Positions 52,806 through 63,378 of a stretch of DNA of 64,000 nt are shown here, piece after piece. Below the pieces are notes generated by a model that was not told where the DNA came from, ran no database searches, and saw only the letters and a program-made list of their open reading frames with translations. This stretch comes from Tridacna crocea. Its lineage: Eukaryota > Mollusca > Bivalvia > Cardiida > Cardiidae. Positions within the stretch are counted from its first letter, which is position 1. Each line of letters opens with the position of its first letter. The position numbers and the translations under genes are program-made. The stretch covers positions 71,389,277 to 71,453,276 of the forward strand of contig OX031056.1 of NCBI GenBank assembly GCA_943736015.1, read 5' to 3'.

Positions 52806-53159
52806 GTTTATTTCATGCTTTTCAATAGGTTATCGAGAAATACTAGTGAAATATTTTTCAATATTTCATGGTTACAACCAATGAAAATACTGATTTTTAT
52901 ATTCTAATGCTTCAATTGAAGGCGGAAACAGTTCTTCCAGCACACTAGTTACCTAGGTAAAATGCATGTGCCCGACAGCCAGATGGAAATACAATGTAAT
53001 TTATCTTTCATTTCTTGTGCTTGACTTAATATGGCAATGTGTTGTTATGGGGGTTTGCCACGTGAATAACTGAAAAGAATTGTACTGGATTTCGATTAAG
53101 TTCCCTCCAGGAAGCGTCAAAAGCATGAAATAAATAGAATATTTGGATTTTTTTTTTCA
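52806..53159. other. No feature recognised
   Basis: Unassigned DNA downstream of MCU. Confidence 0.4.
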
Positions 53160-53277
53160 GTGAAAGATAGAATTTCTTTCATCTTGTGAACATCAGTAAT
53201 ATTTTCACTTGTGGCTGTGCCAGTTGTGAAAATGTTTCCGATGGTGTTCACTCAAAGAAATAAATTTCAATCTTTCA
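53160..53277. mobile_element. Palindromic MITE, about 50-bp arms
   Basis: GTGAAAGATAGAATTTCTTT...AATATTTTCAC pairs imperfectly with GTGAAAATGTTTCCGATGGT...CAATCTTTCAC. Confidence 0.7.
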
Positions 53278-53409
53278 CGGTAAAAAACAAATATATTTCT
53301 ATTTATTACAGTTAAACGGGATTCAGGTCCATACCTAAACGAGCAAACAAACAATTTGACACTGACCAAAATATATTGAATAAAGGCCATAGGCCCTTGA
53401 CAAAAAATG

Positions 53410-53472
53410 ACAGTAAAGATACAAAATCAGATTATTTTTGTACTGTCTGATCCTGATCTACACTATCCAAAA
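53410..53472. mobile_element. Palindrome J copy
   Basis: GTAAAGATACAAAATCAGAT...CTGTCTGATCCTGATCTACA. Confidence 0.6.
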
Positions 53473-53889
53473 TAGTTAATGAAATTTTGCTACATTTTCT
53501 ACTCTTGTCATATCTTTGTTACTGTCATTCATGTGTTTGTACATGTATTTTGTTCATAATTAAGTGAATGTTGGTGATATTACTTCAAAATCTCCACAAA
53601 GTGTTTGTTCTTCAGTAAAATTTACTTTTACTATTTACAAACAATATTTATCTTAAAAAATGAACTAACTTTTTTTTCTTTTATTTACAAATATATTCTG
53701 CACTAAGCATTTTCTCTGTAACTCTTTGAGGTAAATTCAAATGGTAAATGTAATCAAATTTACTTTGTGTACATGTTTTTATACCCCACCCCCTTTTTTC
53801 CCAATGCTTGCTATCACATAATGCTGTACAGGTGGAATTTTTTCCAATGTGGACATTCTTGCGATTTTGCAAATTTGAAAAAAATTACT
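53473..53889. other. No feature recognised
   Basis: AT-rich DNA. Confidence 0.4.
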
Positions 53890-54096
53890 TTTAATTTAAG
53901 ACTGGTCCAAATTCAAAGCATTTGCAGACAACAAAATAATTTTGGCTCATAATCAAAATTTGTTTAGTGAAAGGTAGAAAACATTGTGGGGAAAGGAGAA
54001 AATGCTGGTTACCAGCATTTTCTCCTTTTACCACAATGTTTTGAAAAGGCTTTTTCTTCAACGTGCTAAAATTTGGGATGGTTTGGTAAAGAGCTA
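53890..54096 (-). mobile_element. FB-A MITE, left tip lost
   Basis: TTTAATTTAAGACTGGTCCA to TTTGGTAAAGAGCTAA; stem strong. Confidence 0.85.
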
Positions 54097-54109
54097 ATCT
54101 ATCAAATAG

Positions 54110-54235
54110 TTCCATCTTTGCAACGGGAAGAAGGCTTTTGAAGACAATTATGAGGAAAAAGAAAAACAGTGGTAATTAACATTTTTCCTTTCCTCACAAT
54201 GTGTTCTGACCTTTCCACAAATTGTAATAGCTGTT
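54110..54235. mobile_element. Degraded FB-A core
   Basis: GAAGGCTTTTGAAGACAATT...AACATTTTTCCTTTCCTCAC. Confidence 0.55.
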
Positions 54236-54362
54236 TATTTTCACGATTGTCATTGTTTATGATCTCGTGTATTAGTAATATTTTTAAGTTTTTGTGTAAA
54301 ATTATCATATTTGACTTGTCCTTTCCTTTGTTAAGTTTTGGGTGCATATTTACCAATCATTC

Positions 54363-54790
54363 TTGAGAACACTCTTAGTCATGTTCTCTAATATTTTCCA
54401 AATTTGAAAGTAACACAACTTCTGATTGGCTAAACCAAAGTGACTCATCATTCTTGAGTGAGAACATTCTTAGTCTTGTTCTGTAATATTTTCCAAATTG
54501 GAAACCAAACGGTTTAGCCAAGCAGAAGTTGTGTTATGTTCAAATTTAGAAAATCCTGGAGAATGTTCTCTAATATTTTTCAGATTTGAAAGTAACACAA
54601 CTTCTGATTGGCTAAACCAAAGTTACCAACCAGTCATGAGAACCAAGAGTTTAGCCAATCAAAGTCTTGTTCTCTTATATGTTCCAAATTTGAAAGTAAC
54701 ACTACTTCAGATTGGCTAAACTCTTTAACCAATTAGAAGTTCTGATTAGTTCAAATTTGGAATAATAAATGGCTGGTGAATACAGACCCT
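54363..54790. repeat. Tandem/inverted block of ATTGGCTAAAC repeats
   Basis: GTAACACAACTTCTGATTGG recurs at about 54410, 54592 and 54697, with inverted partners (TTAGCCAAGCAGAAGTTGTG at 54511; TTAGCCAATC at 54650; TTAACCAATTAGAAGTTC at 54724). Related to the MITE at 12610-12760; both end near a GGTGAATACAGGCCC / GGTGAATACAGACCC. Confidence 0.7.
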
Positions 54791-55009
54791 AGTAGGAGAT
54801 GGTTGATTGCATGTTTAGTTAGAATACCAAGGGACCTTATGTTACACTGTTATAGATACCTTTACCTGTATCCTTTTGTTTATACACATGCTTATGTACC
54901 TAATTCACCATGTTGATTTCATCTTAGGTAGAACTTATATTATGTTTGTTACAAATCTTGATATTTATTTTTTTTTTCTGTTTGTTCAGTGCTTGTCTGT
55001 AGACTTACT

Positions 55010-55230
55010 TTAACTCTTTACCACACAATCCTGACTTTTAACGAAAAGAAGCCTTTTGAAAACATTGTAGGAAAAGGAGAAAATGCTGGTAACCAGCATT
55101 TTTCCTTTTTCTACAATGTTTACTACCTTTCCCCAAACAAATTTCAGTTTTGGAGCCGACTTTATTTTGTTGTCTGCAAATGCTTACAATTTGGAAAAGT
55201 CTAAAATTTTGCCGTCTGGTTAAGAGTTAA
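55010..55230 (+). mobile_element. FB-A MITE, complete
   Basis: TTAACTCTTTACCACACAAT to CTGGTTAAGAGTTAA; GTAGG / CTAC variants matched. Confidence 0.9.
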
Positions 55231-55570
55231 GTAAATAAGAAAATGGTTAACAAGTGGTAATTACTTGGCACATGAGGCTTTAGTAGGACAAAAGATTGAA
55301 GGAGAAGTATATTATATGTAAATGTACAATATGTGTGATGTTTAGAGCTTGATAGAATTTTTTTTTTTTTGACCATTTGATATTTTTGTTTGACCAAGCC
55401 TGAAACGTATGTTACTGTCTGCCTGTAGGACCAAAGCTGTTATGAGAAGCACATTGTTATAAATGTCAGAAATGCTTAATGTTGTGAGCTGGACATTTTG
55501 ACTGTTATGTGGATTTTGATTTTTTTTTTTTCGCATTGAAAGCTTTGGAAGAGAGAGAGCTATTAATAGA
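55231..55570. other. No feature recognised
   Basis: AT-rich DNA. Confidence 0.4.
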
Positions 55571-55574
55571 GGGC

Positions 55575-56061
55575 ATATTCCTTTCACCTGTTCTGGCAAA
55601 ATGTTCTGTGTTTTGGAATGCTGTTCTGGAATGTGCGAAAGGAATATTTCAGAACACAAGACACTGTTTCGGAAGTATGATCTGAATGGACCTTGTTTGG
55701 AACATTGTTCTAAACCATATCAAAATGAAAAGTACATAGCATGATGGCTGTTGCAAGAGCTACTGTCATAGCTGTGTTAGTTAAGGAAATGATTAGCTGC
55801 AGAGAGAGAGTAGAGATGAGTATACTATGCCCCTATTTATGGTATTCATGTAGTAAAAAAAGAACAATTGCAAATTTTGCCATGACGAATTGTCCGTCTT
55901 TCAGCCATCTTGTATCTTCTAGCAACCGTTCAGCAGGACTGGTGCGCTACACCTCGATTGGATTAGAAAAGTCAGAACATGTTCTGAAGAACACGGCACA
56001 GTGTTCTGAAATACTCCATTGATCTAGAACATTTTCGGAGTAGCGAAAGGAATGCACCCAG
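55575..56061. mobile_element. MITE with AGGGCATATTCCTTTC ends
   Basis: GGGCATATTCCTTTCACCTG at the left is inverted at the right as GTAGCGAAAGGAATGCACCC. TGTTCTGRAA-type words (GTTCTGG, TTCAGAACAC) recur in both halves. About 490 bp. Single copy here. Confidence 0.65.
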
Positions 56062-56209
56062 AGTATTTAAGATGTTTTATTAAAAATTGAGATTTATGAG
56101 TTGCAGTGCAGGTGCTAAATAAATGAAATTTTCACTGTCTTTCAGTGAGAAAGATTTGGATACATAGGATCTAAGTTGGCTTTATACTACGCTGAGAATA
56201 AGGAATGGT

Positions 56210-56338
56210 AGACAGGTTAGAAAACATTGTGGGAAAAGCAGAAAATGCTGGTTACCAGCATTTTCTCCTTTTTCCATAATGTTTTCAAAAGCTTTCTGCT
56301 CCAGGGTCATTAAGATTCAGGATTGTGTTGTAAAGAGT
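56210..56338 (-). mobile_element. FB-A copy, left arm lost
   Basis: ACAGGTTAGAAAACATTGTG, full stem, GGATTGTGTTGTAAAGAGT. Confidence 0.8.
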
Positions 56339-56365
56339 GAAAATGCTTTTGCAAAGAGAATAGGT

Positions 56366-56415
56366 CCAGATCAGACTGAGCAGAATTTGAAGTCTGGACT
56401 TGATCTTCACTGGTT
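56366..56415. mobile_element. Palindrome J copy
   Basis: GGTCCAGATCAGACTGAGCA...AGTCTGGACTTGATCT. Confidence 0.6.
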
Positions 56416-56665
56416 AACACAACGTTGAAACAGCAAAACTTTGGCTGTACAGCACTAGAGGACAGCGGTTGCAAATTTCTGTGGAAATGTTGCCAACTTT
56501 ACGTAACATATTTGAAGGTGTGTTTTTGTTAGGTGGTTAGGGTTAGTTGTTGTTTCGTTGTCATTGTGTGTTTCTGTCCGTATTGCCACTGTAAGTTCAA
56601 TGCCTTTGCATCTGGTCTTTCCTGATTATGTGATCGTAGAGTAAATGTTAGAATATTTTTTTTTT

Positions 56666-56887
56666 CACTCTTTACCAAACAACAAAATTTTAGACAGGTC
56701 CAAATTGAAATCACATGCAGACGACAAACGTAACTGAAGAATTGAATTTTTTTTCCAGCAGGGTAAAAAACATTTTGGGAAAAGGAGAAAATGGTGGTTA
56801 CCAGCATTTTCTTCTTTTCCCACAATGTTTTTAAAAGGCTTCTATCTCAGGGTCGTAAAAACCAGGAATTGTTTGGGAAAGGGTTAA
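56666..56887 (-). mobile_element. FB-A MITE
   Basis: CACTCTTTACCAAACAACAA to TTTGGGAAAGGGTTAA. Confidence 0.88.
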
Positions 56888-56915
56888 TTCAATATCAGGG
56901 TTGTTCTTGTTTACA

Positions 56916-57078
56916 GCAATTGCAGATGACAAGGTGTAATGATTTGATTGGTCTTTGAAATGATAAAAAACACTGTGGGAAAAGGGAAAAATGCTGGTTA
57001 CCAGCATTTTCTCCTTTTTGCACAATGTTTTCATGCCCAGGGTTGTTTAAAAACCAAAGGTTGTTTTATAAAGAATAA
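56916..57078 (-). mobile_element. FB-A copy, left end lost
   Basis: ACAGCAATTGCAGATGACAA, full stem, TTTTATAAAGAATAAAG. Confidence 0.75.
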
Positions 57079-57307
57079 AGCTTTTACCATACAATCCGAA
57101 GTTTGAACGATCCTTGTAAAAAAATGCTTTTGAGAGGATTGTGGGAAATGGGGAATTTGCCGGTTAATAGCATTTTCCTTTTCGCTGTACTTATGCTTTT
57201 CTTTTCGGGTGAAAGTTGCATCATTCGGCCTTTAGCCCCCTTTTTTCGTTGTCTGTAATTGCTTTAAATTTGGACATGTCTGAAGTTCTGTCATTTTGTA
57301 GAGAGTT
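57079..57307 (+). mobile_element. Worn FB-A copy
   Basis: CTTTTACCATACAATCCGAA to TTTTGTAGAGAGTTGG; stem decayed. Confidence 0.7.
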
Positions 57308-57542
57308 GGAACAATATTCTTATTATTCGAGCTAGTCTGATGTAGAGAAATATGGTATCCAGATTAAAAAGTAGTTAATGTAATGATTTCAAATAATGTT
57401 TTTATTTTGTTTGAATATTTCGCCTTGCTTATTTTAATTAGCTAGTGTAGAATTAGAAATCAAAGGCATAGGCCTCCCATTTTACCCTACAGTTAAGGGT
57501 ATTATTCTCCAATAGTTTGAGAGTATCCATCGGCAATAAGGT

Positions 57543-57848
57543 GGATTGATTGATTGATTGTATGGTGTTTAAGGCCATTTTCAACATTATTTCAATCATA
57601 TAGCAGCAGCCTGAGCACCCATCCATGTTTTCCTGAAGTTTCTTTTCTCAAGAAATTATTTCCAAGCCACCGGCAGCTTTCCCACATCACCGTCGTCGAA
57701 AGAAAGATCGGCATTGAGAGAGGAATGAATCTTGTTGCAATGACTATCATCAGTCCTCGAGATAAAAAATAGTCCAAGCCAGGGATCAAACCCGCAACCA
57801 AATGCTCTCATGTCCTGCATGCTTGCAACTGAGCTACCAGGGCTTTGC
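57543..57848 (-). repeat. tRNA-derived SINE
   Basis: Minus strand: CCCTGGTAGCTCAGTTGCAA (A box), TTGCGGGTTTGATCCCTGGC (B box), tail ...GCCTTAAACACCATACAATC. Confidence 0.85.
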
Positions 57849-57936
57849 ATCTGCCTGACAGGATTAGCATTTACTTTCAAATCAGAAACTCTTTATAATA
57901 CACACTGTAAAAGTACTGTATACTTGATGTTCATGT

Positions 57937-58165
57937 CTAACCTCTTTTCCACATGATTCCAACTTTTAATGATCCTGAGAAAGAAGCCTATAGAAAACAT
58001 TGTGGGAAAAGGGGAAAATGCTGGTAACCAGCATTTTCTCCTTTTCCCACAATGTTTTCTACCAGATTCAAGGAAGAAATAATCATTTGAGCTACATTTA
58101 TTCTACTGTCTGCGAATACCATCGACTTGCCCTAGTTCAAATTTTTCTCGTTTGGTAAAGAGTTA
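57937..58165 (+). mobile_element. FB-A MITE, complete
   Basis: CTAACCTCTTTTCCACATGA to TTTGGTAAAGAGTTAA. Confidence 0.9.
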
Positions 58166-58217
58166 AGGGAGAAATGGAAATATAGACATAAACATCTCCT
58201 CATTTGCAAAAAAAAAA

Positions 58218-58429
58218 AGGATTGTATGGCAATGGGTTAAATGTGAAGCACCTGTAGAAGACAAAAAGAGTACTAGCTGAAATGACGGTTTTTATCTTTC
58301 AAAGGGAAGAAAACATTGTGGAAAAAGGAGAAAATGCTGGTTACCAGCATTTTCTCCTTTTCCCACAATGATTTCAAAAGGCCTTTTCCTCAGGGTAGTG
58401 AAAACTGAGAATTGTTTGATCAGGGTTAA
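58218..58429 (-). mobile_element. FB-A copy plus an isolated FB-A tip
   Basis: GGATTGTATGGCAATGGGTT is a stray right tip; it is followed by a copy ending TTTGATCAGGGTTAA with a strong stem. Confidence 0.75.
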
Positions 58430-59064
58430 AATGAACAAATTTTGTTGCCAGGTTCGAATTGAATCATGCGTCATCATCATCAGAGATTTGCAGTACAGAA
58501 CTACAACAAGTTATCACATTTTTTTAAACTCCCATCATTTTTTGAAGAAAGTTCTTTCGAAGTGTTTAATGTAAAAATAAAGTATCATTCATTTAGTATA
58601 CAGACATTTTAAGTGCATCATTTTACTTGCTTTGCTATAATGTAACTTGTTAGGCCTCAGAGCACCTTGCACAACTGTAGTTTACTTTACAGCCAGTATA
58701 GATCAAGATCAGACTGCATGTCAATAATCTTTGATCCATACCGCCTTGCTTAGACACCACATTTAAAAAAAAAAAACACACAAAATTGCAATTATCTGGG
58801 TCTTATTCTAGACTACAAAATGTCTATTCGGTCAATTTGGCCCGCAAGATTTGCATTCTTATACATTACCATTCTTATTGTACATGTATGTTTACAGCTA
58901 CTAGATCTAAAAATGCTTTGATATTAAGACTTTTTTCTCATTTTTTTTTTTTCAGTCTTAAAGGAATATACATTTATTTCACTCTGTATTTATTGCAGCT
59001 TCAATGAATTTACTGTGGTACATTTCATCGTAACCTTTGCCTTTCGACAGAGAGATTATATTGC
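58430..59064. other. No gene; one palindrome J copy
   Basis: ATAGATCAAGATCAGACTGC at 58686-58742 belongs to palindrome J. The rest is AT-rich. Confidence 0.5.
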
Positions 59065-59293
59065 TTAACCTGTTACCACACTATGCCAACTTTTAGACAC
59101 TTCTGGAGAAGAAGCCTTTTGAAAACATTGTGGGAAAAGAAGAAAATGCTGGTAACCAGCATTTTCTCCTTTTCCAACAATGTTTTCTTCCCTTCCTAAA
59201 CAAATTTCATTTCTTTAATAACATTCATTTTGTCGTCTGCAAATGCTTTCAATTTGGACTAGTCTAAAATTTTGTCATTTGGTAAAGAGTTAA
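59065..59293 (+). mobile_element. FB-A MITE, complete
   Basis: TTAACCTGTTACCACACTAT to TTTGGTAAAGAGTTAA. Confidence 0.92.
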
Positions 59294-59399
59294 TAATGCA
59301 ATGGAATCAAAGTTTTTGGTTTTAAATGCTATCAATTGTTCCTCATAGAATTTAATCTTTTTTTCCTTTTATGTATATTGTGATGTCTAGTTATAACAT

Positions 59400-59459
59400 T
59401 TTCAAAAGCCGAATTCTGTTAGGGTTGTGAAAACTTGGGATTGTGTGGCAAATGATTAA
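59400..59459 (-). mobile_element. FB-A right-end fragment
   Basis: AAAAGCCGAATTCTGTTAGG...GGGATTGTGTGGCAAATGAT. Confidence 0.7.
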
Positions 59460-59681
59460 CTCTTTGCTACACAATACTGAAATTTAAGGACACTGAAGAA
59501 AGAGAGTTTTGAAAACAATATGGGGAAAAAAAAAGAAACAGGGAATCTGCAGGTAATTAGCATTTTCCCACTTTCCTAAACAAATTCCATCAAACAATCT
59601 ATTTTGATTTGTCATCTGAAAATGCCTTTAAATTTCGACCCCCCCCCCAAAAAAAAAATTGCAATGAGGTAAGGGTTTAAT
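59457..59681 (+). mobile_element. Worn FB-A copy
   Basis: TTAACTCTTTGCTACACAAT to GAGGTAAGGGTTTAA; stem decayed, and a C9/A10 run in the right arm. Confidence 0.75.
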
Positions 59682-59770
59682 TGATGTGGAAAATATGTTA
59701 AGAAAAAAGTAATTGCTAATACTTGTAGCAAGTGATTTCCCCTTTTCCCAAGATGTTTTCTGAAGCACCC
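59682..59770. mobile_element. Degraded FB-type core
   Basis: GTGGAAAATATGTTAAGAAA...TTTCCCCTTTTCCCAAGATG, with an ACTTGTAGCAAGT tip. Confidence 0.5.
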
Positions 59771-59850
59771 ATTTGCAGGAGAGTAAAACATTTATTTTTG
59801 TGTGGTCATGGGTGAAGAAAATCGAAAGTACAAAACTTGAAGTCTGCTTG

Positions 59851-60070
59851 TTTAACCTTTTACAACACAACAAAATTTTTAGCTTTATCGAAATTGAAAG
59901 CATTTGCAGACAAATATTTCAATGCTTGTCAGTTGGTGTAATTTTTCTTTGATAAGGTAGAAAACATTGTGGGAATAGGAAAAAAAGCTGGTAACCAGCA
60001 GTTTCTCATTTTCAACATATTTTCAACATGTTTTGGTTGTTGAAACTTGGGAATTTGTGCTAAAACTATG
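59851..60070 (-). mobile_element. Worn FB-A copy
   Basis: TTTAACCTTTTACAACACAA...GCATTTGCAGACAAAT, stem GGAAAAAAAGCTGGTAACCA, right end lost. Confidence 0.75.
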
Positions 60071-60204
60071 TATGTATATGCTCGTTTGAAAAGTCCGAAG
60101 TTGAAATTAGCATTTACGGTGTTAAAGAAATGAAAGGAAAATTCTCGGTCTAGAATTATTTTATAAGTTCCAGACTGTTGTTGTCAAATATCTGTAAAAA
60201 AATA

Positions 60205-60288
60205 TTGCAGACTGTGTAGATTCAAGATCAGATTGCAGATTCTATGCAGTCTGATCTTGATCCACACTGTCAGCAGAAGAAGTTCAAT
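60205..60288. mobile_element. Palindrome J copy
   Basis: GTGTAGATTCAAGATCAGAT...GCAGTCTGATCTTGATCCAC. Confidence 0.7.
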
Positions 60289-60615
60289 CAGAGGTCACCA
60301 CGTTTAGAGTTAATTTTTGAATGCCTTGAATAGTGTCTTCTTGTAGTTGCAATTGGCTGTTATCTTTATATATACTGGTTAGGAACAAATTTATTAGTTG
60401 TATTCCTCTTTGTATAAACAGATTGAACCAAGTTTTATATTTATACATTCTGCATTATGTATTAAAATTCCATCCTTTCTATTTCTGGCTTATCTTGTTT
60501 TCATTAACCCTTAAAGCACTGAAAACAGAAAAGAATCTGGGATATGTTTTCCGTGTAAATTCTATCGGTTATTTTTTACTTCCTTGTAGCCGTTGTGTCT
60601 TCCCCCTTTTCTTTC

Positions 60616-60876
60616 CTAGCCCCGGTAGTTCAGTCTGTAGCATGCAGGACTTGAGAACATGAGGGTCCAGGTTTTGAACCCTGGCTCAGCATATCTTTCC
60701 GAGGACTGATGACAGTCACTCTTACTGGGAAAGCAGCCAGTCTGAGTGGCTTGGAAAGAAAATTGTGCCAAGCACTGGCAAACTCCAGGAACGCATGGAT
60801 AGGTTTACTGGACGCCACAATATATCTGATATAATGTTGAAAACGGCGTTAAACACCATACAATTAATCAATCAAT
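60616..60876 (+). repeat. tRNA-derived SINE
   Basis: AGCCCCGGTAGTTCAGTCTG (A box), CCAGGTTTTGAACCCTGGCT (B box), body AAAGCAGCCAGTCTGAGTGG, tail GTTGAAAACGGCGTTAAACA...CAATTAATCAATCAATTAAT. Confidence 0.9.
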
Positions 60877-60989
60877 TAATCCTGTCTCTTTGTAGCAGAT
60901 ACATGGGCCATGTTCTTGGAAAAAAAGGGGGTTTAATGCACCTCTGTGATGTTTAATACCAAACAAGTCACCACACAATCATGGATCCA

Positions 60990-61700
60990 TATCAAAGCGT
61001 TGAGAGGGCTGAAGTGGTATTTGTCGAGGAAGCCATTGTGTGGAATTGATAATATGAAAGAAAAAGAGGAATTATTATTCAAATATTGGCTTGAAAGTCC
61101 ACCTACTAAGCAAATGAATACCTGTTTGGTTAAAGTATTCAAAACAAAGTTAGGATTATTTGTGCATTGGTTGCCTCCCTTTGATTATTAGGAGGAGTTG
61201 GGAGTAACAGCCCTTGACAATAGAATGCATGATGGATGGAGAGAGAAGCCATGTGAATATATATCGAATAAGATTAAGTTTGTACCCGAGAACTATGATT
61301 TTGAAAGACCTTTGGTCGTTAACATTAATTCCCAACATTGCAGTCAATTATTTCGATCTATAGATATTCATGCCCACTAAAATGGCGTTGTGCGCAATCA
61401 TGGGATGAACAAGCTATGGGACGAACTGGTTTTGGAACAAAAAAGCCCAGGACCAAGCGATCGGTATACACATTTTGTATCATTGCGCCAATAGATGGCT
61501 ATGAGCGAGTTAAGCTAATTTAAATAAAAATAAGTAGCCTCACCCAGTGTATTTTAACATGCCATTTCCAATTACATATCTGGGTGCTACCGAAAAATTC
61601 ATTTGCCCGAGGAAAAAATGAATTTAGTTGGGTTTATTTCCTTCGGTTTTGCAAAAAAAATACGATACGTGGTCTTCAAAATTCAAAATTGAAATATTCG
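60990..61700 (+). repeat. Dispersed repeat D, copy 3
   Basis: AAAGCGTTGAGAGGGCTGAA...GAAGCCATTGTGTGGAATTG and GGGTTTATTTCCTTCGGTTT match 12950-13690. Confidence 0.82.
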
Positions 61701-61789
61701 ACAAGTGCCACAAAAATACATTTTGTATTACATTCTATTGAATTATGAGATTCACTGGTATATTGACATGCAGAAAATTGACCAATAGC

Positions 61790-61835
61790 AAAACATTTTG
61801 ACCCAGGTCAGCCTACGCAGACTGTAATACTTTCT
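61790..61835. mobile_element. Short palindrome K half copy
   Basis: TTGACCCAGGTCAGCCTACG with CAGACTGTAAT. Confidence 0.5.
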
Positions 61836-61898
61836 TCCCTTCAAAGGGCAATACTTCAGTTTTGGAGTCATGTTACTTTGGCATCTGAAAATACTTTT

Positions 61899-62060
61899 AA
61901 CTCCAGATAAGAGGGAGTGATGGTATTTAAAATCCATTATTTCTCTTCGAAACCCTACGTTGTGGGTACTCATTAGAATCATCCCGATGAGACGATACTA
62001 ACGAGTGCCCACAACATAGGCTTTGGAGAAGAATTATCAATATTTGGAATTCTTTAGACA
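61899..62060. mobile_element. Palindromic MITE G, copy 4
   Basis: AACTCCAGATAAGAGGGAGT...GGGTACTCATTAGAATCATC with GATGAGACGATACTAACGAG; right outer arm lost. Confidence 0.8.
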
Positions 62061-62082
62061 AATCTAAGAAGTTGTAGTCTAA

Positions 62083-62345
62083 CCGGGTAGCTCAGTATTT
62101 AGCATATCTGCCTTGTGACCTGGTGTTGTGAGCTCGATACCCAGTTGAGGCAATAATTTATCCGGAGAATTTTCGTCTCTCACCTCTGATACAAGCAATA
62201 AAAGCAGCCAGTGTCTCGGTAATAAATAAAATCGTGTCAGTAATGGTGCGAGAAAGCCAGGAGACACATACTTACGTGCACTGGCTGCCGTTATGTGACC
62301 TAAATTGTTAAAATGGCATTTAACTCCTATACAAACAAACAAAGA
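62083..62345 (+). repeat. tRNA-derived SINE, second subfamily
   Basis: ACCGGGTAGCTCAGTATTTA (A box), GTGAGCTCGATACCCAGTTG (B box), tail GTTAAAATGGCATTTAACTC then CAAACAAACAAA. Confidence 0.85.
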
Positions 62346-62379
62346 ACTTGTACAGTAGGAGTTAAAACACCCCCAGCAA

Positions 62380-62690
62380 AGCCCCAGTAGCTAAGTCGGT
62401 AGCGTGCAGGACTTGAGAACACGGGATTTAGGGTTCGATGCCTGACTACGACCCTGGCTCTGCCTATTTCTTTCCGAGGATTGATAAAAGTCACTGCGAC
62501 AGAATTCATTCCTCTTCCACCGCTGACCATTTTTTCGATGATAAATCATGTAGGAAAGCAGCCAGTGGCGCGAAGCACAGGCAAAAGAAACTCCAAGAAC
62601 GCATGGATAGGTGTACTGGCCGCCGCGGTACAACTGAAATAATGTTGAAAACAGCGTTAAGCACCATATGGTATATCAATTATACGCACG
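62380..62690 (+). repeat. tRNA-derived SINE
   Basis: AGCCCCAGTAGCTAAGTCGG (A box), GGGTTCGATGCCTGACTACG (B box), body GAAAGCAGCCAGTGGCGCGA, tail GTTGAAAACAGCGTTAAGCA. Confidence 0.88.
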
Positions 62691-62769
62691 CAATAATAGC
62701 AGTACTTTCAGCGCTTTGATTACTAAACGCTTGATGTTTTTTTCTGTGCACATTTATTCGAGCCATACT

Positions 62770-62870
62770 TAGTTAAAAAGGCGGCTTAATGTATCTGTGA
62801 AACGTATCGATCCAGGTGAGCCTGCGCAGTCTGCGCCGGCTGATCTGGGTCAATACTTTTCCGCCATTTG
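62770..62870. mobile_element. Short palindrome K copy
   Basis: TCCAGGTGAGCCTGCGCAGT with CTGCGCCGGCTGATCTGGGT, flanked by CGTATCGA and TCAATACTTTTCCGCC. Confidence 0.65.
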
Positions 62871-63045
62871 TCAATTTTTCTGTATGACAAAGGGCCATAC
62901 TACCTTACGATCCAGTCGGGTTTTGCACCACATAGATTTTATAAATACATAATTCGGTGATGACTGGCGTACATGTAGTGTATCGCATCACGGAGATGCA
63001 TTAAGTCCCCTTTTGCCAGAGCATTTATGTTTTTTATTCAGTTGT

Positions 63046-63266
63046 TTAACCCTTAACCAGAACACAAATTTTGAGTCATGATTACACTGCAACAAATAAA
63101 GACGTCACTGATGCTCAAATTACGGTATCTGTCTTTGACAAGTTAAAAAACATTGTGGGAAAAGGAGAAAATGCTGGTTACCAGCATTTTCTCCTTTTTC
63201 CACAATGTTTTCAAAACCGATTTTCCTCAGGGTCGTTCAAAATTGGGATAGTTTGTAATGGGTAAA
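63046..63266 (-). mobile_element. FB-A MITE
   Basis: TTAACCCTTAACCAGAACAC to AGTTTGTAATGGGTAA; perfect stem, long arm diverged. Confidence 0.88.
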
Positions 63267-63378
63267 GGATAAAGGATAACATAAGAGTGGGGAAACAATT
63301 ACGTAATAAATGAAATGTAAACCGCAACGTGTTTTCACTGTATAACGATCTATAACAGAAAAGGCGGTTATGACATTT

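Noticed and set aside
50311-53400. A defined MCU 3' UTR ending at the AATAAA near 53380
   Set aside because: The intervening DNA is packed with MITEs and there is no cleavage-site evidence.
4410-62480. tRNA genes at A/B-box sites (4690, 4950, 26215, 30180, 37300, 42450, 57830, 60620, 62090, 62390)
   Set aside because: A and B boxes are present, but acceptor and anticodon stems do not pair convincingly, and each is joined to a shared SINE body and tail.
676-63266. Recurring small proteins such as VGKGENAGYQHFLLFPQCF on both strands
   Set aside because: These are translations of the FB-A hairpin in whichever frame is open; they track the repeat, not a gene.
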